DNA of 64,000 nt from the NCBI GenBank assembly GCA_027186245.1, contig CP114481.1:32023501-32087500 (forward strand). The letters are read 5' to 3'. The translations under genes were made by a program, and so were the position numbers. The notes under the pieces were generated by a model. The model had not been told where the DNA came from. It worked only from the letters and a program-made list of their open reading frames with translations, and made no database searches. This document shows, piece by piece, positions 49,739-59,393 of the stretch (positions are counted from its first letter, which is position 1; every line of letters begins with the position of its first letter). The stretch is from Coriaria nepalensis (Eukaryota > Streptophyta > Magnoliopsida > Cucurbitales > Coriariaceae).

Positions 49739-51584
49739 GTGCATAACTTGCAAATGATCATTGCAAGGAAAGTGTGCATTCGTTTAACCTTAAAATCATT
49801 TCAATGAGTCATTTCAAGTCAATAACCTATTTCAAAGCAATTCGAACGAATTCTAGTTTTGCACTACAGAGACAACTTTTGTGCATAACTTGCAAATGAT
49901 CATTGCAAGGAAAGTGTCCATTCGTTTAAAATTAAAATCATTTCAATGAGTCCTTTCAAGTCAATAACTTATTTCAAAGCAATTCGAACGAATTCTAGTT
50001 TTGCACTACAGAGACAACTTTTGTGCATAACTTGCAAATGATCATTGCAAGGAAAGTGTGCATTCGTTAAAAATTAAAATCATTTCAATGAGTCCTTTCA
50101 AGTCAATAACTTATTTCGAAGCAATTCGAACGAATTCTAGTTTTGCACTACAGAGACAACTTTTGTGCATAACTTGCAAATGATCATTGCAAGGAAAGTG
50201 TGCATTCGTTTAACCTTAAAATAATTTCAATGAGTCATTTCAAGTCAATAACTTACTTCAAAGCAAGTCGAACGTATTCTAGTTTTGCACTACAGACACA
50301 ACTTTTGTGCATAACTTGCAAATGATCATTGCAAGGAAAGTGTGCATTCGTTTAACCTTAAAATCATTTCAATGAGTCATTTCAAGTCAATAACTTATTT
50401 GAAAGCAATTCGAACGAATTCTAGTTTTGCACTACAAAGACAACTTTTGTGCATAACTTGCAAATGATCATCGCAAGGAAAGTGTGCATTCGTTTAAAAT
50501 TAAAATCATTTCAATGAGTCCTTTCAAGTCAAGAACTTATTTCGAAGAAAGTCGAACGAATTCTGGTTTTGCACTACAGAGACAACTTTTGTGCATAACT
50601 TGCAAATGATCATTGCAAGGAAAGTGTTCATTCGTTTAAAATTAAAATCATTTCAATGAGTCCTTTCAAGTCAATAACTTATTTCGAAGCAAGTCGATCG
50701 AATTCTAGTTTCGCACCACAAACATAACTTTTGTGCATAACTTGCAAATGATCATTGCAAGGAAAGTGTGCATTCGTTTAACCTTAAAATAATTTCAATG
50801 AGTCAGTTCAAGTCAATAACTTATTTCATAGCAAGTCGAACGTATTCTAGTTTTGCACTACAGACACAACTTTTGTGCATAACTTGCAAATGATCATTGC
50901 AAGGAAAGTGTGCATTCGTTTAACCTTAAAATAATTTCAATGAGTCAGTTCAAGTCAATAACTTATTTCATAGCAAGTCGAACGTATTCTAGTTTTGCAC
51001 TACAGAGACAACTTTTGTGCATAACTTGCAAATGATCATTGCAAGGAAAGTGTGCATTCGTTTAAAATTAAAATCATTTCAATGAGTCCTTTCAAGTCAA
51101 TAACTTATTTCGAAGCAATTCAAACAAATTCTAGTTTTGCACTACAGAGACAACTTTTGTGTATAACTTGCAAATGATCATTGCAAGGAAAGCGTGCATT
51201 CGTTTAACCTTAAAATCATTTCAATGAGTCATTTCAAGTCAATAACTTATTTCAAAGCAATTGGAACGAATTCTAGTTTTGCACTACAGAGACAACTTTT
51301 GTGCATAACTTGCAAATGATCATTGGAAGGAAAGTGTGCATTCGTTTAAAATTAAAATCATTTCAATGAGTCCTTTCAAGTCAATAACTTATTTCGAAGC
51401 AATTCGAACGAATTCTAGTTTTGCACCACAGAGACAACTTTTGTGCATAACTTGCAAATGATCATTGCAAGGAAAGTGTGCATTCGTTTAAAATTAAAAT
51501 CAATTCAATGAGTCATTTCAAGTCAATAACTTACTTCAAAGCAAGTCGAACGTATTCTAGTTTTCCACTACAGACACAACTTTT
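49739..51584 (+). repeat. Thirteen mixed units
   Basis: Units start at 49739 and every 142 bases after it. Notable are a cgttaaaaatt unit (50023), a catcgc unit with caagaac and ctggttttg (50449), a tagtttcgcacc unit (50591) and two consecutive gtcagttc/catag units (50733, 50875). Then come units of the 1136-bp family (gcgtgc/caattgg at 51159, tcaattc at 51443) leading into the next block. Confidence 0.85.
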
Positions 51585-53572
51585 GTGCATAACTTGCAAA
51601 TAATCATTGTAGGGAAAGTGTGCATTCGTTTAACCTTAAAATCATTTCAATGAGTCATTTCAAGTCAATAACTTATTTCAAAGCAATTCGAACGAATTCT
51701 AGCTTTGCACTACAGAGACAACTTTTGTGCATAACTTGCAAATGATCATTGCAAGGAAAGTGTCCATTCGTTTAAAATTAAAATCATTTCAATGAGTCCT
51801 TTCAAGTCAATAACTTATTTCGGAGCAAGTCGAACGAATTCTAGTTTTGCACTACAGAGACAACTTTTGTGCATAACTTGCAAATGATTATCGCAAGGAA
51901 AGTGTGCATTCGTTTAAAATTAAAATCATTTCAATGAGTCCTCTCAAGTCAATAACTTATTTCGAAGCAAGTGGAACGAATTCTAGTTTTGCACTACAGA
52001 GACAACTTTTGTGCATAACTTCCAAATGATCATTGCAAGGAAAGTGTGCATTCGTTTAACCTTAAAATCATTTCAATGAGTCATTTCAAGTCAATAACTT
52101 ATTTCGAAGCAATTCGAACGAATTCTAGTTTTGCACTACAGAGACAACTTTTGTGCATAACTTGCAAATGATCATTGCAAGGAAAGCGTGCATTCGTTTA
52201 ACCTTAAAATCATTTCAATGAGTCATTTCAAGTCAATAACTTATTTCAAAGCAATTGGAACGAATTCTAGTTTTGCACTACAGAGACAACTTTTGTGCAT
52301 AACTTGCAAATGATCATTGCAAGGAAAGTGTGCATTCGTTTAAAATTAAAATCATTTCAATGAGTCCTTTCAAGTCAATAACTTATTTCGAAGCAATTCG
52401 AACGAATTCTAGTTTTGCACTACAGAGACAACTTTTGTGCATAACTTGCAAATGATCATTGCAAGGAAAGTGTGCATTCGTTTAAAATTAAAATCAATTC
52501 AATGAGTCATTTCAAGTCAATAACTTACTTCAAAGCAAGTCGAACGTATTCTAGTTTTGCACTACAGACACAACTTTTGTGCATAAGTTGCAAATAATCA
52601 TTGTAGGGAAAGTGTGCATTCGTTTAACCTTAAAATCATTTCAATGAGTCATTCCAAGTCAATAACTTATTTCAAAGCAATTCGAACGAATTCTAGCTTT
52701 GCACTACAGAGACAACTTTTGTGCATAACTTGCAAATGATCATTGCAAGGAAAGTGTCCATTCGTTTAAAATTAAAATCATTTCAATGAGTCCTTTCAAG
52801 TCAATAACTTATTTCGGAGCAAGTCGAACGAATTCTAGTTTTGCACTACAGAGACAACTTTTGTGCATAACTTGCAAATGATTATCGCAAGGAAAGTGTG
52901 CATTCGTTTAAAATTAAAATCATTTCAATGAGTCCTCTCAAGTCAATAACTTATTTCGAAGCAAGTGGAACGAATTCTAGTTTTGCACTACAGAGACAAC
53001 TTTTGTGCATAACTTCCAAATGATCATTGCAAGGAAAGTGTGCATTCGTTTAACCTTAAAATCATTTCAATGAGTCATTTCAAGTCAATAACTTATTTCG
53101 AAGCAATTCGAACGAATTCTAGTTTTGCACTACAAAGACAACTTTTGTGCATAACTTGCAAATGATCATTGCAAGGAAAGCGTGCATTCGTTTAACCTTA
53201 AAATCATTTCAATGAGTCATTTCAAGTCAATAACTTATTTCAAGGCAATTGGAACGAATTCTAGTTTTGCACTACAGAGACAACTTTTGTGCATAACTTG
53301 CAAATGATCATTGCAAGGAAAGTGTGCATTCGTTTAAAATTAAAATCATTTCAATGAGTCCTTTCAAGTCAATAACTTATTTCGAAGCAATTCGAACGAA
53401 TTCTAGTTTTGCACTACAGAGACAACTTTTGTGCATAACTTGCAAATGATCATTGCAAGGAAAGGGTGCATTCGTTTAAAATTAAAATCAATTCAATGAG
53501 TCATTTCAAGTCAATAACTTACTTCAAAGCAAGTCGAACGTATTCTAGTTTTGCACTACAGACACAACTTTT
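51585..53572 (+). repeat. 7-unit HOR (994 bp), two copies, derived from the 1136-bp 8-mer
   Basis: Copies are 51585-52578 and 52579-53572. The order is o1 (aataatcattgtaggg), o6 (gtgtcc, cggag), o2 (attatcgc, gtcctctc, caagtgg), a ttccaaatg unit, o7 (gcgtgc, caattgg), an A unit, o8 (tcaattc, cttacttc, cgtattc). All but the A unit correspond to members of the 41-43 kb HOR but in a new order, about 9 to 10 kb away. Copy 2 has gcataagttg at its start, as does the unit after it at 53573. Confidence 0.9.
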
Positions 53573-54282
53573 GTGCATAAGTTGCAAATAATCATTGCAG
53601 GAAAAGTGTGCATTTGTTTAACCTTAAAATCTTTTCAATGAGTCATTTCAAGTCAATAACTTACTTCAAAGCAAGTCGAACGTATTCTAGTTTTGCACTA
53701 CAGACACAACTTTTGTGCATAACTTGCAAATGATCATTGCAAGGAAAGCGTGCATTCGTTTAACCTTAAAATCATTTCAATGAGTCATTTCAAGTCAATA
53801 ACTTATTTCAAAGCAATTCGAACGAATTCTAGTTTTGCACTACAGAGACAACTTTTGTGCATAACTTGCAAATGATCATTGCAGGAAAAGTGTGCATTTG
53901 TTTAACCTTAAAATCTTTTCAATGAGTCATTTCAAGTCAATAACTTACTTCAAAGCAAGTCGAACGTATTCTAGTTTTGCACTACAGACACAACTTTTTT
54001 GCATAACTTGCAAATGATCATTGCAAGGAAAGTGTGCATTCGTTTAACCTTAAAATAATTTCAATGAGTCCTTTCAAGTCAATAACTTATTTCGAAGAAA
54101 GTCGAACGAATTCTAGTTTTGCACTACAGACACAACTTTTGTGCATAACTTGCAAATGATCATTGCAAGGAAAGTATGCATTCGTTTAACCTTAAAATCA
54201 TTTCAATGAGTCATTTCAAGTCAATAACTTATTTCAAAGCAATTCGAACGAATTCTAGTTTTGCACTACAGAGACAACTTTT
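53573..54282 (+). repeat. Five units with a 284-bp 2-mer
   Basis: Units at 53573 and 53857 both have gcaggaaaag, catttgttt, cttttc and cttacttc, with a gcgtgc unit between them, giving a short 2-unit repeat. The unit at 53999 begins ttgcataac instead of gtgcataac. The last unit (54141) has gtatgcattcg. Confidence 0.85.
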
Positions 54283-55701
54283 GTGCATAAATTGCAAATG
54301 ATCATTGCAAGGAAAGTGTGCATTCGTTTAAAATTAAGATCATTTCAATGAGTCCTTTCAAGTCAATAAGTTATTTCGAAGCAAGTCGATCGAATTCTAG
54401 TTTCGCACCACAAACATAACTTTTGTGCATAACTTGCAAATGATCATTGCAAGGAAAGTGTGCATTCGTTTAACCTTAAAATAATTTCAATGAGTCAGTT
54501 CAAGTCAATAACTTATTTCATAGCAAGTCGAACGTATTCTAGTTTTGCACTACAGACAAAACTTTTGTGCATAACTTGCAAATGATCATTGCAAGGAAAG
54601 TGTGCATTCGTTTAACCTTAAAATCATTTCAATGAGTCATTTCAAGTCAATAACTTATTTCAAAGCAATTCGAACGAATTCTAGTTTTGCACTACAGAGA
54701 CAACTTTTGTGCATAACTTGCAAATGATCATTGCAAGGAAAGTGTGCATTCGTTTAAAATTAAAATCATTTCAATGAGTCCTTTCAAGTCAATAACTTAT
54801 TTCGAAGCAATTCGAACGAATTCTAGTTTTGCACTACAGAGACAACTTTTGTGCATAACTTGCAAATGATCATTGCAAGGAAAGTGTGCATTCGTTTAAC
54901 CTTAAAATCATTTCAATGAGTCATTTCAAGTCAATAACTTATTTCAAAGCAATTCGAACGAATTCTAGTTTTGCACTACAGAGACAACTTTTGTGCATAA
55001 ATTGCAAATGATCATTGCAAGGAAAGTGTGCATTCGTTTAAAATTAAGATCATTTCAATGAGTCCTTTCAAGTCAATAAGTTATTTCGAAGCAAGTCGAT
55101 CGAATTCTAGTTTCGCACCACAAACATAACTTTTGTGCATAACTTGCAAATGATCATTGCAAGGAAAGTGTGCATTCGTTTAACCTTAAAATAATTTCAA
55201 TGAGTCAGTTCAAGTCAATAACTTATTTCATAGCAAGTCGAACGTATTCTAGTTTTGCACTACAGACACAACTTTTGTGCATAACTTGCAAATGATTATT
55301 GCAAGGAAAGTGTGCATTCGTTTAACCTTAAAATCATTTCAATGAGTCATTTCAAGTCAATAACTTATTTCAAAGCAATTCGAACGAATTCTAGTTTTGC
55401 ACTACAGAGACAACTTTTGTGCATAACTTGCAAATGATCATTGCAAGGAAAGTGTGCATTCGTTTAAAATTAAAATCATTTCAATGAGTCCTTTCAAGTC
55501 AATAACTTATTTCGAAGCAATTCGAACGAATTCTAGTTTTGCACTACAGAGACAACTTTTGTGCATACTTGCAAATGATCATTGCAAGGAAAGTGTGCAT
55601 TCGTTTAAAATTAAAATCATTTCAATGAGTCCTTTCAAGTCAATAACTTATTTCGAAGAAAGTCGAACGAATTCTAGTTTTGCACTACAGACATAACTTT
55701 T
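54283..55701 (+). repeat. 5-unit HOR (710 bp), one full and one partial copy
   Basis: Copy 1 is 54283-54992: gcataaattgc with ttaagatc and tagtttcgcacc; gtcagttc with catag; a B unit; an A unit; a B unit. Copy 2 from 54993 repeats the first four. The unit at 55561 lacks one base (gtgcatacttgc) and is 141 bp, a multiple of three, which allows an 80-codon open frame (55454-55696) that I treat as chance. Confidence 0.89.
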
Positions 55702-57405
55702 GTGCATAACTTGCAAATGATCATTGCAAGGAAAGTATGCATTCGTTTAACCTTAAAATCATTTCAATGAGTCATTTCAAGTCAATAACTTATTTCAAAG
55801 CAATTCGAACGAATTCTAGTTTTGCACTACAGAGACAACTTTTGTGCATAACTTGCAAATGATCATTGCAAGGAAAGTGTTCATTCGTTTAACCTTAAAA
55901 TCATTTCAATGAGTCATTTCAAGTCAATAACTTATTTCAAAGCGATTCGAACGAATTCTAGTTTTGCACTACAGAGACAACTTTTGTGCATAACTTGCAA
56001 ATGATCATTGCAAGGAAAGTGTGCATTCGTTTAACCTTAAAATCATTTCAATGAGTCATTTCAAGTCAATAACTTATTTCAAAGCAATTCGAACGAATTC
56101 TAGTTTTGCACTACAGAGACAACTTTTGTGCATAACTTGCAAATGATCATTGCAAGGAAAGTGTGCATTCGTTTAAAATTAAAATCATTTCAATGAGTTC
56201 TTTCAAGTCAATGACTTATTTCGAAGCAATTCGAACGAATTCTAGTTTTGCACTACAGAGACAACTTTTGTGCATAACTTGCAAATGATCATTGCAAGGA
56301 AAGTGTGCATTCGTTTAAAATTAAAATCATTTCAATGAGTCCTTTCAAGTCAATAACTTATTTCGAAGAAAGTCGAACGAATTCTAGTTTTGCACTACAG
56401 ACATAACTTTTGTGCATAACTTGCAAATGATCATTGCAAGGAAAGTGTGCATTCGTTTAACCTTAAAATCATTGCAATGAGTCATTTCAGGTCAATAACT
56501 TATTTCAAAGCAATTCGAACGAATTCTAGTTTTGCACTACAGACACAACTTCTGTGCATAACTTGCAAATGATCATTGCAAGGAAAGTGTGCATTTGTTT
56601 AAAATTAAAATCATTTCAATGAGTCCTTTCAAGTCAATAACTTATTTCGAAGCAAGTCGATCGAATTCTAGTTTTGCACTACAGATACAACTTTTGTGCA
56701 TAACTTGCAAATGATCATTGCAAGGAAAGTGTGCATTCGTTTAAAATTAAAATCATTTCAATGAGTCCTTTCAAGTCAATAACTTATTTCGAAGCAAGTG
56801 GAACGAATTCTAGTTTTGCACTACAGAGACAACTTTTGTGCATAACTTCCAAATGATCATTGCAAGGAAAGTGTGCATTCGTTTAACCTTAAAATCATTT
56901 CAATGAGTCATTTCAAGTCAATAACTTACTTCAAAGCAATTCGAACGAATTCTAGTTTTGCACTACAGACACAACTTTTGTGCATAACTTGCAAATGATC
57001 ATTGCAAGGAAAGTGTGCATTCGTTTAACCTTAAAATCATTTCAATGAGTCATTTCAAGTCAATAACCTATTTCAAAGCAATTCGAACGAATTCTAGTTT
57101 TGCACTACAGAGACAACATTTGTGCATAACTTGCAAATGATCATTGCAAGGAAAGTGTCCATTCGTTTGAAATTAAAATCATTTCAATGAGTTCTTTCAA
57201 GTCAATAACTTATTTCGGAGCAAGTCGAACGAATTCTAGTTTTGCACTACAGAGACAACTTTTGTGCATAACTTGCAAATGATCATCGCAAGGAAAGTGT
57301 GCATTCGTTTAAAATTAAAATCATTTCAATGAGTCCTTTCAAGTCAAGAACTTATTTCGAAGAAAGTTGAACGAATTCTGGTTTTGCACTACAGAGACAA
57401 CTTTT
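55702..57405 (+). repeat. Twelve-unit duplicate of 47196-48757
   Basis: Units follow the same order as 47196-48757: gtatgc, gtgttc, caatgac, cgaagaaag, gtcatttcagg with ttctgtg, catttgttt with cgatcg, caagtgg, ttccaaatg, aacctattt, gtgtcc with cggag, catcgc. One extra B unit (55986-56127) is inserted, so the offset changes from 8506 to 8648, exactly one unit. Confidence 0.88.
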
Positions 57406-58399
57406 GTGCATAACTTGCAAATGATCATTGCAAGGAAAGTGTGCATTCGTTTAAAATTAAAATCATTTCAATGAGTCCTTTCAAGTCAATAACTTATTTC
57501 GAAGCAAGTCGATCGAATTCTAGTTTCGCACCACAAACATAACTTTTGTGCATAACTTGCAAATGATCATGGCAAGGAAAGTGTGCATTCGTTTAACCTT
57601 AAAATAATTTCAATGAGTCAGTTCAAGTCAATAACTTATTTCATAGCAAGTCGAACGTATTCTAGTTTTGCACTACAGACACAACTTTTGTGCATAACTT
57701 GCAAATGATCATTGCAAGGAAAGTGTGCATTCGTTTAACCTTAAAATCATTTCAATGAGTCATTTCAAGTCAATAACTTATTTCAAAGCAATTCGAACGA
57801 ATTCTAGTTTTGCACTACAGAGACAACTTTTGTGCATAACTTGCAAATGATCATTGCAAGGAAAGTGTGCATTTGTTTAAAATTAAAATCATTTCAATGA
57901 GTCCTTTCAAGTCAATAACTTATTTCGAAGCAAGTCGATCGAATTCTAGTTTTGCACTACAGAGACAACTTTTGTGCATAACTTGCAAATGATCATTGCA
58001 AGGAAAGTGTGCATTCGTTTAAAATTAAAATCATTTCAATGAGTCCTTTCAAGTCAATAACTTATTTCGAAGCAAGTGGAACGAATTCTAGTTTTGCACT
58101 ACAGAGACAACTTTTGTGCATAACTTCCAAATGATCATTGCAAGGAAAGTGTGCATTCGTTTAACCTTAAAATCATTTCAATGAGTCATTTCAAGTCAAT
58201 AACTTACTTCAAAGCAATTCGAACGAATTCTAGTTTTGCACTACAGACACAACTTTTGTGCATAACTTGCAAATGATCATTGCAAGGAAAGTGTGCATTC
58301 GTTTAACCTTAAAATAATTTCAATGAGTCAGTTCAAGTCAATAACTTATTTCATAGCAAGTCGAACGTATTCTAGTTTTGCACTACAGACACAACTTTT
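57406..58399 (+). repeat. Seven mixed units
   Basis: The order is cgatcg with tagtttcgcacc, gtcagttc with catag (57548, with a private catggcaagg), a B unit, catttgttt with cgatcg, caagtgg, ttccaaatg with cttacttc, and a second gtcagttc unit (58258). All are 142 bp. Confidence 0.86.
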
Positions 58400-58976
58400 G
58401 TGCATAACTTGCAAATGATCATTGCAAGGAAAGTGTGCATTCGTTTAACCTTAAAATCATTTCAATGAGTCATTTCAAGTCAATAACTTATTTCAAAGCA
58501 ATTCGAACGAATTCTAGTTTTCCACTACAGAGACAACTTTTGTGCATAACTTGCAAATGATCATTGCAAGGAAAGTGTGCATTCGTTTAAAATTAAAATC
58601 ATTTCAATGAGTCCTTTCAAGTCAATAACTTATTTCGAAGCAATTCGAACGAATTCTAGTTTTGCACTACAGAGACAACTTTTGTGCATAACTTGCAAAT
58701 GATCATTGCAAGGAAAGTGTGCATTCGTTTAAAATTAAAATCATTTCAATGAGTCCTTTCAAGTCAATAACTTATTTCGAAGAAAGTCGAACGAATTCCA
58801 GTTTTGCACTACAGACATAACTTTTGTGCATAACTTGCAAATGATCATTGCAAGGAAAGTATGCATTCGTTTAACCTTAAAATCATTTCAATGAGTCATT
58901 TCAAGTCAATAACTTATTTCAAAGCAATTCGAACGAATTCTAGTTTTGCACTACAGAGACAACTTTTGTGCATAAC

Positions 58977-58995
58977 TTGCAAATGATCATTGCAA
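58977..58995. other. Dyad symmetry 1 of the monomer (representative copy)
   Basis: The 19-base segment ttgcaaatgatcattgcaa (unit positions 10-28) is a near-perfect palindrome: arms ttgca and tgcaa flank the self-complementary atgatcat, with one extra a on the left. It recurs in nearly every unit. Variants are few and mark sub-families: tgttcatt in a1 units, gatcctt, gattatt, gatcatcgc, aataatc and ttccaaatg. It includes ttgcaaat, one base from the POU octamer atgcaaat. Protein binding or cruciform formation is possible but not shown. Confidence 0.75.
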
Positions 58996-59067
58996 GGAAA
59001 GTGTGCATTCGTTTAACCTTAAAATCATTTCAATGAGTCATTTCAAGTCAATAACTTATTTCAAAGC

Positions 59068-59081
59068 AATTCGAACGAATT
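59068..59081. other. Dyad symmetry 2 of the monomer (representative copy)
   Basis: The segment aattcgaacgaatt (unit positions 101-114) has perfect 6-base arms around a 2-base centre and overlaps the EcoRI site. It is intact in units with caattcg and gaattc. It is shortened in caagtcg units, disrupted in cgtattc units, and replaced by the 8-base palindrome tcgatcga (containing a PvuI site) in the cgatcg sub-family. It is therefore much more variable than dyad 1. Confidence 0.75.
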
Positions 59082-59082
59082 C
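59077..59082. other. Periodic EcoRI site gaattc (representative copy)
   Basis: The site lies at unit position 110 and recurs every 142 bases in most units. Sub-families lose it: cgtattc units, the a1 units (aacaaaatctaa), b4 units (caaattc) and the gaattg of a8 units. Its presence or absence therefore reports sub-family membership, and an EcoRI digest would give a 142-bp ladder with multimers from the site-less units. Confidence 0.9.
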
Positions 59083-59251
59083 TAGTTTTGCACTACAGAG
59101 ACAACTTTTGTGCATAACTTGCAAATGATCATTGCAAGGAAAGTGTGCATTCGTTTAACCTTAAAATCATTTCAATGAGTCATTTCAAGTCAATAACTTA
59201 TTTCAAAGCAATTCGAACGAATTCTAGTTTTGCACTACACACACAACTTTT

Positions 59252-59393
59252 GTGCATAACTTGCAAATGATCATTGCAAGGAAAGTGTGCATTCGTTTAA
59301 AATTAAAATCATTTCAATGAGTCCTTTCAAGTCAATAACTTATTTCGAAGCAATTCGAACGAATTCTAGTTTTGCACTACAGAGACAACTTTT
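59252..59393 (+). repeat. Representative type A monomer (142 bp)
   Basis: Type A differs from type B by aa at unit positions 50-51 (ttaaaatt, which creates a DraI site tttaaa), c at 73 (gtccttt) and g at 96 (tttcgaag). A subset also has g at 103 (caagtcg) followed by cgaacg, cgatcg or ggaacg. A and B units often alternate, but runs of one type and mosaics (for example ttaaaatt with gtcattt) are common, so the array is not a simple A-B dimer repeat. Confidence 0.93.

Larger units (their letters stand above)
58968..59109 (+). repeat. Representative type B monomer (142 bp)
   Basis: This copy carries the commonest base at nearly every site and serves as the reference for unit coordinates. Type B is defined by cc at unit positions 50-51 (ttaacctt), a at 73 (gtcattt), a at 96 (tttcaaag) and usually t at 103 (caattcg). 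Three copies of atttcaa lie at unit positions 60-66, 73-79 and 91-97, and gtgcat occurs at 1-6 and 36-41, which suggests the unit grew from shorter repeats. Three CpG dinucleotides lie at 43, 105 and 109. Confidence 0.95.

Noticed and set aside
49503..49757. A second open frame identical in translation to the one at 45682
   Set aside because: Identity reflects copying of the 290-base satellite tract with the same deletion, not conservation of a coding sequence; the flanking units differ and no promoter or splice context is visible.
55454..55696. Open frame of 80 codons
   Set aside because: It depends on a 1-bp deletion at 55561 that makes the unit 141 bases long. Only satellite sequence is involved.
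18..58986. tgatca and gaattc palindromes as evidence of a restriction-modification or phage context
   Set aside because: They are ordinary 6-base palindromes repeated because the satellite repeats; nothing else suggests a prokaryotic or phage origin.
59008..59024. Possible CENP-B box around ttcgtttaa
   Set aside because: The ttcg and the spaced a fit the 5' half of the core, but the required cggg in the 3' half is absent; the bases there are ttaa.
58968..59109. tRNA or 5S-derived unit (SINE-like origin)
   Set aside because: I see no A-box or B-box consensus, no cloverleaf and no terminal A-tail; the unit is AT-rich with short internal repeats.
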